A stretch of DNA of 64,000 nt from Schizochytrium sp. CCTCC M209059 (taxonomy: Eukaryota > Sar > Bigyra > Thraustochytrida > Thraustochytriidae). Numbering within the stretch: the first letter of the stretch is position 1; the number at the start of each line of letters is the position of its first letter. The stretch is taken from NCBI GenBank assembly GCA_000818945.1, contig KN805380.1:451112-515111 (forward strand). Direction: 5' to 3'. Shown here piece after piece: positions 12,389 to 22,806 of the stretch. Below the pieces are notes generated by a model. The model was not told where the DNA came from and searched no databases. It saw only the letters and a list, made by a program, of their open reading frames with translations. The translations under genes were made by a program, and so were the position numbers.

Positions 12389-12914
12389 CCCGAAGCTGAG
12401 CACGCCACTGTGGTGGCCAATGCGGGCCTGGCTCGCACCGCCCAGGGGGCGGCCAGCGGGAAGGCCGCGGGAAGGCGCCGAGAAGAGGAACGGGAGACAG
12501 ACAGACAGACAGACTGACAGACTGACAGAGAGACAGAGAGACAGACTGAGAGAGGAAAAGAGGGACGTAGAACACGCACGTCGCGCCGCGCTGAGGAGGG
12601 AGGGAAGGGCTCGAAAGATCGGCCGAGGCCTGACTGCGCCGAGGCGAGGCGCGTCCAGCCGGATGTTTGCAGTGCATACCTTCTGCGCTCACCACCCCGC
12701 CGCCCGCGGGCTCGCTGTCGAGTCGTCCCTCGACCGCGGGACGCGACGCGGAGAGACAGAAGCAGAGAAAGAAAGGAAGAAAGAAGCGGGCGCGAGAGCC
12801 CCCCCCCTTTCGGGTCTTTCAGGCCGCCCGGGTCTTTCGCGCCCCGCCCCTCGAGGTCTTTCATGCGTTCACTCATGCATTCCCCGCCTGTTCGCCCTGG
12901 CCTTGCCTCGCTTG

Positions 12915-13134
<220 letters not shown>

Positions 13135-15226
13135 TGCTGTCTCTTGATCGGCCTGCCAACAGGGAGAGAGAGGGAGAGAGAGAGAGCTAGCGAGCTGGCC
13201 GTGTGGCTGGCTGGCTGGCTGGCTGGCGGGTCGCGCGGCAGGTCCTGGCGCGGCCGAGCGGCCTCAGCAGCCCGGTCGCCGCCGCTGCCGCGTCAGTCTG
13301 GCCGGTTGTTTCTGCCGCAGCGCGCGAGGTGCTCAGTGGTGAGGCGCCGGCGCGCGGCGCGGCGGCAAAGGAAACGAAGGAGGAAAGTGCCGGTCGGCGG
13401 GGAAGCCTCGCGCCGACACATAGAGAGAGGGAGGGAGAGACGCGGCGGAGAGAGACGCGGCGGGGAGAGAGAGAGAGAGAGTTGGCTCGCGGCGCGGCGG
13501 CGCCGCTCCGACCGGGTCTTTCGCCGAGCTGCGGGAAGCTGGCAGGAAATAGCTTGGCGCGCTGCGGGCTTTTGACGCGGTCGCTGCGGGCGGGAGGGAG
13601 CCAGGCAGGCAGGCAAGCAGGCAAGCAGGCAAGCAGGCAGGCAGAAAAGGCGCCGGCGCGCGTTGTCCGCCTGCCGCTTCCTCGCGACTCAATCCCTGCG
13701 CTCTCGCCTGTTTGCCTCCGCGAGCCGCCCTCCGCACTCGCCCCCTCTGCCTCCCTCCACAAAGCGCGCTGTTTCCCCGCCGCCGCGCCCACTCGATCGC
13801 GCGGACCCAGCCTTGGCAGCGAAGAGCCGCAGTGCAGCGGCCGGGATCCGAGGCCGCCGCGGCACTTTGCGAAAGCAGAGCCAAAGCGACCTCCCGTCTT
13901 CTCCCTCGCTCGCTCACACCAGAGCGACTGCGGAAACGGCTCGCGGCCTGCGGCGCGGCGCGGCGAAACGAAAGCGAGTGGAGGGGAAGAAAGGAAGAAA
14001 GAAGGCAAGGGAGGAGGCGAGGAGGCGAGAACGTAAGGCCTCGCGGCGACGCTGCGACGCACTGGCCGATTATTCCCACAGTGCTTCCCGCCGACACGGC
14101 TCACACCGCCCCGGGGCAAACGAACGTTCCCATAGTGTTTGCACCAGGCTTCGGGCCAGGCGCCGCGGCCGGGCTAGGGCGGGGCCAGACCTGCCCCGAG
14201 GAGAGGCCACGGAGCACGGGCGGGCGGCCACGGAGCACAGGCGGCGGCGGCCCCAGCCGGCCCGGACGCACGTTTCGCTTTCGGTGGATTGCCTTGCCTT
14301 GGCTTTGATTTACGCTGGCAACGGCCGCAGCAAGCTCCAGCGGTACCCGGGAAAGTAGCGGCCGCTTTCGCGCGTCCGCCGAGACGCATGCAGCTGCGTG
14401 CCTGCCTGCTTGTGGCCACACCGTAACATGGCGCGACCCCTTCTGCAGCTGCGGGGAGCCGTAGCTTCCCTCTGCCCCCGGCGGGCACGAGCGCGCGGCG
14501 GCGGCGCCGGCTCGGAGAGGGGGACCCCGGCGCGGGGTCTCCGCCGGCCCGTGTGGGGGTCGCCCGCAGCCAGCGGCATTCCTCGCTTCGATTTTCCCCT
14601 CACGCCCCTCACGCTTGTGGGGGCGACGCAAAAAAGGTTGAAAGACGCCGCAGTGGAGAGGCCCTCGGGCCCGCCGGCGAAAGAAGCAGCCGCGCCAGAC
14701 GCGCCTCTGCTCGCGCTCGCGTCTGTCGCCCGCGCCGACGCGATGTCTCGCCCGCTTGGAGCCCTCGGACAGACAGAACGATCGAGCGATCGGTCGGTCG
14801 GTCGGCCGGCCGGGCGGTCGGTCGAGCAGCCGGCGCGGTACGGCGCGACGCGACGCGAAGAGGCTCGAGCGAGCGAGCGACTGGAGCGATTGCGGGTCGA
14901 TGTGAGCGGTTCGAAGGGAGCGAATCGATGGATTGGAGCGATTCGAGTGGTCCATCGGTCGACCACGGGCGAGCAATCGATCGGCGGCTGGCTGGCTGGC
15001 TGGCTGGCTGGATGGATGGGTGGATGGCTGGGCCCGTCCAGATTCCGCGCGCCGAGGCGCCGCGCCGGGGAGAGGAGAGTGGGATGGAGGGAGGGATGGC
15101 GGGGCTGGCTGGCACTGCTCGATCTTCTGAGCCAGACGCCTTGCGTTGGCCGCTCGTCGCTCGCTGCTCGGTCACTCGGCTGACGGATGACTGCGTAGTA
15201 CGCGCGGCGGCTCGAGAGAGCAGGAG

Positions 15227-15227
<1 letters not shown>

Positions 15228-15261
<34 letters not shown>

Positions 15262-15300
15262 AAGAAAGAATGAAAGAAAGAATGAAAGAAAGACAGAAAA
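15228..15300. repeat. Imperfect (GAAA)n tract
   Basis: This is a GAAA/GAAT/GATA tetranucleotide tract of about 70 bp, the complementary orientation of the TTTC tracts elsewhere in the window. It is interrupted by several single-base changes and so is probably older than the perfect tracts at 12915 and 50524. Confidence 0.85.
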
Positions 15301-17170
15301 CAGAAAGCAGCCAGGCCGAAGATGCGCGACGCGACGCGACTTGATACGCCGCGACTTGATACGCCGCGACGCGTCTTTCATCCTTGATGTGCGGCGTATA
15401 GCAGAGCAGCGCCTGTCTTTCAAGCTCCTACGACTTACTTGCTCTCAATACTTACTTGCTTCTTTTCTTGGGCACGAGGCATTCTGTCTGAGTGAGGGCA
15501 GCTGTGGCGGGCGACGCATCGCCAAGCAGACCGCGGAACAAAGGGGCGCAGCGCGAGCCGCCCCAGCCGACGCGAACGCGCGCGCCCGCGTAAGCAAGGC
15601 GCCCGAGCGGCCGCGCAACCGCAGGCCGCGTCCCGCCTGCTCCGCCTGCCCCGGTCTGTGGTAGCTGCGAGGCTGCTCTGCGCTGTCCCTGCGGTCGGGA
15701 ACGGCCGCGCGGCCTCCAGACTGACTGCATGCCTCTGCCAGCGTGCACGCCACGGCCCGCAGCGCGCCCGCAGCGCGCGCCTTCCAGGCGCTGCCTCGCA
15801 CATGAGCACTCGGCGGAAAACAGGCGCGGGGGGCTCGAGCGCCCGTGCTTCGCCTCGCCCTCCGTCCCGCGCGGCCGAACGGCCAGGTGGCGGCTGCGAC
15901 CCAAGGCCGACGGGGAGGGGGGGAACGGAAGAAGGCAGGAAAGAAAGTACGCGCGTCCCGCGCAACCAAGAGCTAGGGGAAGCGAGGGCGCACGGACGTC
16001 GCCGCAGCGGTAGGTAGGTAGGCAGGGCGGGGCTGGGCTAGTAGTGTGGGCCCGGCGGGGACGCAGCGAGGGCGGTCTGTGCTTTTTGCCGACAGAGAGA
16101 GCACCGCGCCGACTGCCCGCAGTGCCCTCCGAAAGGCCCTTGCAGAGCACGCGCGAGCTGTGGACGTCCCCGACGCGTCCCCGACTTTCGTCCCACACGC
16201 CGCACACGAAACAACGACGAAACGAAAGCAGCCGCGAGCCTGCTCCGCAAACGCAGCCTCGAACTCGATCAAGGTCGGGCCACCCCCTGCCGCCTTCTCC
16301 TCCTTGCCGACCGTTGCACGGGCCACCGGCGACCAGCTTTATCTCGACCCGCCAGGACATCTCAAACTAGAAGCGCCGCCCGCCACGCTCGTTTGCCATG
16401 CATGGTCGCTGTTTCGCATCGAGGAGCGCATTTCACGAGCGGAAAAGAAGCAACAGACAGTCAGACAGACAGACAGACAGACGGACAGACAGACAGACAG
16501 ACTGCGGCGAGTCAATCAACCGTTGGCCGGAAGAGGAAGGAAACAGCCAGGAAACAGGCGACCGACCCTCGGCGAGATTCGTTGGTTCTGTGCTCGCCTC
16601 AATTGCCTTGCCACAACAGCCGTAGGCCAGGGCCACGCACGCCCAGGGCATTTGACTCCCTCGCCGAATGGGCACCCGGCGCTCTAGCCCGCCAATGCAG
16701 TAACCTCGTTCACTTATTTCCGCCAGAAACTAGCCGTTGGGGCCGGTTTACGCGGCGGCGCCGGGTATGTACACTTCGTTCGAGTTGCAAATGAGCCATT
16801 CGTTTGCTCGTTTAATTCATCATTCAATTATTTGTTGATTCACCATTCATTTGTTTGTTCGTTAATTTCACCATTGGTTTGTTCGTTTATCACACCATTC
16901 ATTGGTTTTGTTTATGTTACCATTGGTTTGTGTGTTGGTGTCACCATTCGTTTATTTATTGATGTCACCGTTCGTTTGTTTGTTGATGTCACAATTTGTG
17001 TGTTCTTTGCTGCCTGGGCATAGAATGCTTGCTTGCTCGTGCACACCTCGAACCACGGCGAGACCGTGCATAGACAACAAGCAAAGCCGTGCCGGCCGAT
17101 ACGCCATTTCCTAACTTGGTTTGGTGGGTCTGTTCCTGCTGCTGAGACTGTGCCATGAAAGAGCGGCGGC

Positions 17171-17171
<1 letters not shown>

Positions 17172-17205
<34 letters not shown>
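17172..17205 (+). repeat. (CAG)n trinucleotide repeat in 5' leader
   Basis: About 11 CAG units lie directly upstream of the zinc-finger gene. They are in frame with its ATG but separated from it by a TAG stop at 17206-17208, so they belong to the 5' untranslated leader and do not encode polyglutamine. Other repeats in spacers of this window mostly have 4- or 5-base units, so a clean triplet tract here stands out. Confidence 0.85.
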
Positions 17206-17208
<3 letters not shown>

Positions 17209-17217
17209 CCGAGTCCG

Positions 17218-19500
17218 ATGGTGGTCCCTGGGCGCGTCAATGACGCCTGGAAGGCACTCGACGTGAGCGCCGCCGATCTCGACGTATCCTTCGACTTGGC
17301 AGCCACGCGCGGAGCGCAAGCTGCACGCAAACGCGAGAGATCCGCCAAAAAGCGATGGGTCAAAGAACATGGACCCGCCGCAAGAGGCCGCAGAATGCTC
17401 TCGGCACGCGAGGCTGCGTGGAAGGATCCTCGCGACGAACCTCGTCATTTGACACGAAAACCAACCCTTGAACCTCTTAAGCCTTATCGATCAGAATCAG
17501 ACAAACGGCGCGCAAGAGCTCATCAAAGAACCACAATCACGCATCCCTCGCAAAGTAGCAAAGAAGCGTGCGAGCCGCCTTCGAGCTTTCAAGAGGTGCT
17601 TCGACAGTCGGCTGTCAACGAGGTCGTTCTCCGCGAAGGACTCATGGACCAGCTTCGTGCCATGCTCCGCCTGCAAGACCCCGAACGAATTACCAAGCTC
17701 ACAGAGGGTAATAAGCTTCCCAAGCTCATCGACGATGTTCGTCAAAGTACCGTTCGATGCGCACTCGCCATCCAAAAGTGGATTGCTTGTTTCGTGCAGC
17801 CTCGTCCCTTTCTATTTGATGGTGCAGATTACCTGCAGCATATGGCCGCCAGTCTTGACTTTTTGACCACACGCCCCGGTCTCTCCGCCGTCTTCTCCGG
17901 GCCCGCACCCCTCGGGCATCTTCGAGAACCAAGCATGCTCGAGCAAGAGACACTTGACACGCTCCGCGACCATTTGCGCATTTTTGGATCTCTCTCACGC
18001 AAAGAAACTTGCGCTTGGTGCGGAAGTCTTGGCGCAAGAGATGGTCTCGTCCCTTGCACGGACCAAAATTGCGAGCGGAGTCGCTACTGCCGACCATGCA
18101 TCGAAATTAATACTGGCGGCACTCGGGACTACAAGCTCGCAAAACTTGAGAAATCGTGGCGCTGCTTTTACTGTACAGCCTGCGAACTCGAGGCCCGAAA
18201 ACGCAAGCGCCAAGAGGCGCAAGCGCACGCGCGTGCCATTCAGCACCGCAAAAGGGATGAGGCGCGCGCTGCTGCTGCCGCCGCCAAGCTTGAGCGCGAA
18301 AGAGCACCTGAAAACGTGCGACGCCGACGCGTAGCCGCGCGCTTCCTCGCCGATAGAGTCCTCGAAGCACAGCAAACGCTCCGAGAGCAACAGTTTGCCC
18401 TCAAAGACCTTGCTCGCATCGCTCGCGCTTCACGTAGGACATTTCAAGCCCGAAAGAGCGCTCTGGCATGGACCCAGGGCCGCGGTCAAGATGCTCGCGC
18501 CGAAGTCGTACAGCTTGAGCGTCTCTTGGAGATGCGCATCGAACAAAGCCAAGCATCTCGCGCCACCAGTGGTCAGAAAGCCTCCCGCGCTCAGGAAGAA
18601 CAGTTTAAAAACCTTGCCATCGGTGACGATACGAATACTACTGGCCCCATCGCGGCCTCGGATATATCGTCTGCAGAAAATCCCACACCGACTTCAAAGA
18701 ACGGACAAAACGCGCTTCCTGATTCGCTCGATCTTCACGAGCAAGACCATGCCGATCGCCGTCGCGCAGAGCAAGACGCACGGGCTGATGCCAACCGCAG
18801 CGCCGAAGCAGAGTGGCTCAAGCTTGGCGTACCTGTCCGTCTTCGTTTCGCTCTTCGTGTTCTTCACTTTGAGGTCTGTCTCATCAGCGTTGCGTCGACC
18901 ACCAAGAATCCAGAAATTGTTCAAGTTCGCACATTTGTGCCATCCGAGCAGCGATTCGTAGAACCGCCCATGCTCATGCACAAGTCACAGGTCGTTTATG
19001 ATGTTCGCCCCGGTCCTTTGCTTCGCACGCTTCGTACCAAAGCGCACGTCGAGTACACAGCCAAGGCTTCAGATTGGCTTTTGCAGCGCGCAAAAGCAGC
19101 GCAGCACACTCTTGCTCATAACCAGCGTCAATATCGCTTGCGTCAGGAGCTTTGCGAACTTGCAGATGCAGCAAAGACTCACCGGGAGGCTCAATGGCAC
19201 GCCCGGAACGAACTTTCTATCCGGGGAAACCACGTGCGTCAACATCTCGCGAACCAAGCATGTGCGCGAAAATCGTTCAGAGCTGATGCGCGCAGGGTGT
19301 GGCAACATCTTGCTGCGCAAGCGCTCGCGCATCGAGAACTGTGCCAGCGCGTGTCTCAAGTGCAGAATCACCTTGAGCACGCTCGCAAAAACCACCTCGA
19401 GCTCCGTGGTCGTGCGCGTCACATTTCTAACCATTTACAAGCCCAGCAGTTTGCACGCAATGAGCTACAAGTCGTTGCGCGCCCTTCTTCCAGCCATTGA
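17218..19500 (+). CDS. ADD/PHD-like zinc-finger coiled-coil protein with 21-residue repeats
   Basis: This is a 760-residue protein with no recognised ortholog. The start is fixed by an in-frame TAG nine bases upstream (17206-17208). Residues 1-120 are basic and probably disordered. Residues 265-319 form an eight-cysteine cluster, C265-x2-C268, C280-x4-C285, C291-x2-C294 and C316-x2-C319. The last pair sits in a W-x-C-x2-C context, the spacing of the PHD half of ADD domains (ATRX/DNMT3). By family knowledge that would suggest histone-tail binding, but this is inference. Residues 325-460 are charged, alanine-rich and probably coiled coil. Residues 659-742 hold four tandem 21-residue units (pattern Q-x2-A-R-x-E-L then V-x2-HL) plus a partial fifth, which suggests an extended helical rod. 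No catalytic domain is visible. It converges with the Tubby gene, stop to stop, with about 355 bp between. Confidence 0.85.
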   Translation: MVVPGRVNDAWKALDVSAADLDVSFDLAATRGAQAARKRERSAKKRWVKEHGPAARGRRMLSAREAAWKDPRDEPRHLTRKPTLEPLKPYRSESDKRRARAHQRTTITHPSQSSKEACEPPSSFQEVLRQSAVNEVVLREGLMDQLRAMLRLQDPERITKLTEGNKLPKLIDDVRQSTVRCALAIQKWIACFVQPRPFLFDGADYLQHMAASLDFLTTRPGLSAVFSGPAPLGHLREPSMLEQETLDTLRDHLRIFGSLSRKETCAWCGSLGARDGLVPCTDQNCERSRYCRPCIEINTGGTRDYKLAKLEKSWRCFYCTACELEARKRKRQEAQAHARAIQHRKRDEARAAAAAAKLERERAPENVRRRRVAARFLADRVLEAQQTLREQQFALKDLARIARASRRTFQARKSALAWTQGRGQDARAEVVQLERLLEMRIEQSQASRATSGQKASRAQEEQFKNLAIGDDTNTTGPIAASDISSAENPTPTSKNGQNALPDSLDLHEQDHADRRRAEQDARADANRSAEAEWLKLGVPVRLRFALRVLHFEVCLISVASTTKNPEIVQVRTFVPSEQRFVEPPMLMHKSQVVYDVRPGPLLRTLRTKAHVEYTAKASDWLLQRAKAAQHTLAHNQRQYRLRQELCELADAAKTHREAQWHARNELSIRGNHVRQHLANQACARKSFRADARRVWQHLAAQALAHRELCQRVSQVQNHLEHARKNHLELRGRARHISNHLQAQQFARNELQVVARPSSSH

Positions 19501-19855
19501 TTGATCCACAAGTCCCAAGGCCCAGCTTCCCGCGCCAAGAAGGAAAGACATTAAAATTTGAGAAAACCCGCGTGAGCTTGCTGTGGTCACCCGTGTGAAA
19601 TGGCTCGACCACTGCAGACAAGCGTACTCCAACTCATTGTGTGCTAGAATTGAAATCAGGTTAAGATTGACCACACAGAGAGCTCGCGCCTTGCACGGCC
19701 TTACAGAATGAGATATGATCGTGATAGTATTTTTTTTCCTTTTTTTTGTTTCCAAAAGTGTTTTTTGCCTAGAAGGAGTGATCGAAAGACGGTGCGAAGC
19801 GTGCGATACTCGAACGCAACATGCGAGCGCTAGATCTGAGCTCATAAATCTGTAC

Positions 19856-21564
19856 TTAGTTGACACTCTTCTTGGTGTGCAGCGAAGAAAGCGCAATCGC
19901 AAAACCCTGCATCAGACTCATCGGGTGCTGCACATCCATGGTGAACTTGTTGACGCCCACACGGCCATGCTGCAGGATAACGCGCTTGTGATCAGGGTCG
20001 CGTAGCGAGTCAACAAGCTGAAAGTTCTTGACACTGCTACGCGTGACGCGTCCTCCAAAGTTCAGCTGATAGGCCCCCTTGGCCTTGTTGAACGTGGGCG
20101 GCTTGTTAATCATCACGGTCAGATCCTTGGTGCTGATCGACTTGAGCGCGTTGAGCATCGAAGAGTTCTTCACGCCGCCGTCATGCTTCCAAGCCGCAAA
20201 CTGCGCATCGTCCGTAATGGCCGGAATCGCCACCTTCATCTTGCGCGGCCCCTTGCTGCTTACACGGTTCTTCTCATACGTGCACGCGGCCAAGTCCTTA
20301 GGTGTGCCCTGGTGACCCGGAACGTTGTTATGCGCAAGAAAAGAGGTTCCACCAAAGTTCAATTCCAGGTGCGCAATCGTGAGCCCGGTCGTGTTGCCTT
20401 GCAGCTTGCCCGTCGTGTTGAGCTTGATGTCAAAGAATGTGTGCACAGTGTGGTGATGGCGAAACGCCGTAAGGATGGGCGTGTTCGTCTCCTCGAGAAA
20501 GAGGCGGTACACGTTAAAGTTGACATGTGAGCCATCAATATCGCGACGAATGTAGCACTGCACCGTGTTGGCATCCGGGTGCAGCGGGCGTGTCACAAAG
20601 GTGTACAGCATCGAGCTGTACACATTTTGCTTGAGGTTCAGAGGCGAGGGAATCCCATTGAACTCGGAGGCGAAGCCGTCGCCGTAAACAATGCGAGCGC
20701 CCGGCTTTGATGAGGACTTGGGCTTTGAAGCGGTCAGCTGCGCCGAGCTCGACTGCGTCGACAGCGAGCGCGACGAGGTATTCGAGAAGTCCGGCTCTGC
20801 AATCTCCACGCGTTCCATCATCGGGTCCGGAGCGCGCTCTTGGCTGCGTCGAGGCGGTGGCGTGAGCACCACGGTGCGCTGGCCTGGGAACGCGCTCGGA
20901 TCAAAGTTTGCCAGCAAGGGCGGCGCGCGAAAGGCGTTCTGCGGGTCTGGGTACACGTCCTTGAGCGGCGTCATGGAGCTCTTGCCATTGGCAAGTCGGA
21001 CCAAGAGCTCGCCTCCAATGTATCCAGATTGGTACCAGCTCAGCATCTGCGGCGTGGAAAAGGGGCCCATCTCCTCGCCGTTCGAACCCACAAAGAACCA
21101 GTGGGAACCACCTTTCTGAGTCAGTCGCGGGCCCTCTACAAAGGCCGCTTCGGGGGAGCGAAAGAGATTGCAAAGCACTTCTTCCTCCTTTGATGCCAGT
21201 TCGCCAAAACCAGTCTCCATGAGAACCTTAGAATCGTTCTTGACGTATTGCTTGTGTAGACGTTCTTTCATCTCTGAAGAGTTGAACGGGCCTTGCAGAT
21301 CTCCAAAAAAGTCGCGGTAGAACCAGCGCCGACCAGGCGGCTGCGGTGGGTCCGCGCGGCCGCCCAAGAGCTCCTCGCGGTACTTCCACAGATCAAGGGA
21401 GATCAATCGCTGGTCTGCCTTGAACTTGGCCTCGTTATCAGCCACGGCCCGGTTCGCAGAAGCAGAGTCCACACGAGAGAGCGGTGCGTTTTGCGAAAAG
21501 CCGCTGTATGAGGAGTCACCCTGGCTGCTCATCATTTGCTGCCCAAAGCCGCGTTGCGACTGTG

Positions 21565-21596
<32 letters not shown>

Positions 21597-22183
21597 GGAT
21601 ATCCGTACGAGGACTGCTGCTGCTGCTGCTGCTGAGGGTATCCATAGGATTCCCCAATGGGCGGCGGCGGCGGCTGCTGTTGGGGTTGTTGTTGTTGCTG
21701 CTGCTGCGCGTACCCGTACGATTCGCCAATGGGCGGTGGCGGCTGCTGCTGTGGATGTTGTTGCTGCTGCTGCTGCGGGTGCCCATACGATTCGCCAATG
21801 GGAGGCGGCGGGGCTTGCTGGGACCCGATTGCCTGCGGCGGCCCACCTGCAGAGCTAAAGGATCCAAAGTTGGAACCAGTGCCAATCGGTGGTGGGGCCT
21901 GATGTTGCTGCTGCGGCTGCGACGGCGGGGCCCTGCCACCATATTGCGACGAAGACGCGGCCATGGAAGAAACTGTAGATTGAGTGTCAGCGTCAGCGAG
22001 AAAGTCGCTCGGCACAAAGCCGCTCGAGTCGCCAAGCTGCACAAAGATCCAACCCGGGTTATTCGGATCTTCGGGCTCCAGCACTGTCACATGCTGGCCT
22101 TTGAGTGCCGTGACTTCGCCCTCACCTTCAGCGTGAAAGTCGTCCTCCAACACACAAATCTTGCCGGCTTCAAGATGCGTCAT
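19856..22183 (-). CDS. SH3-GYF-GYF-Tubby fusion protein
   Basis: This is a 775-residue protein. An in-frame stop at 22202-22204 lies just upstream, so the ATG at 22183 is the first possible start. Residues 1-63 form an SH3 fold with the typical GWIFVQL and GFVPSDFL end motifs. Residues 70-215 are a Gln/Pro-rich linker carrying repeated PPPPIGESYGYPQQ units. GYF domain 1 starts at W287 (WFYRD, then QGPF at 297-300). GYF domain 2 starts at W362 and carries GPF-x4-M-x2-W-x3-GYI at 373-389. Residues about 525-775 form a Tubby C-terminal domain, with GPRKM at 645-649, a FGGRVTRSSVKNFQ stretch, and a C-terminal FAIALSS as in TUB/TULP proteins. SH3 and GYF both bind proline-rich peptides, while Tubby domains bind phosphoinositides, so a membrane-linked adaptor is inferred. 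The residues equivalent to TUB K330 and R332 appear to be Q542 and Y544. Confidence 0.93.
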
Positions 22184-22204
22184 GGTGCCAGATGGATCTT
22201 TTCA

Positions 22205-22751
22205 CTTCGAATCAGTGTATTGACTCGAAGCAAGGTAGCGCTGGCTCGGTCTTGTCTTGCCTTGCCTCGCCTTGCCTTAGCTTGTCTCGTTTGGAGAGCA
22301 CGAAAAGGAAAGAAAAGAAGGGTAAAAGAAGGAAAAGCTTCAGGAAAGGATAGGGGCGTCCGAAGTTCGTTCGCCGATTTATCACCTTCTTCAAACCCTC
22401 GGTGTCTGCCGCGCCGTCGCCTTCTTCGCTCCCTCTCTCGCTCGCGCGCGAGCCGTGGTCTCGCTCGCTGCAGCCGCCGTGGTCGCCCAATTCGAGAGCT
22501 TCGCGCGAGTCCACGCCCCGACGCTCGCTCGCTCGCTCTTCCGCGCGCGCGCACGCACGTACGCACACTTGCTCGCCCGCGCGCCCTGCCGCCGCGCCTC
22601 GCGCCCCGCGCCTCCGCCGCAGACCCACGCGCGCCGCCGAGGTCTCGCCGCCCGCGTCCGCCGCGCGTTGGATAGATTGGTTGATCGATCGATCGATAGA
22701 TAGAGATTTGTCGGCCTGCCTGATGATTGATTTGTCTCCCTTTTCCTTTTT

Positions 22752-22806
<55 letters not shown>

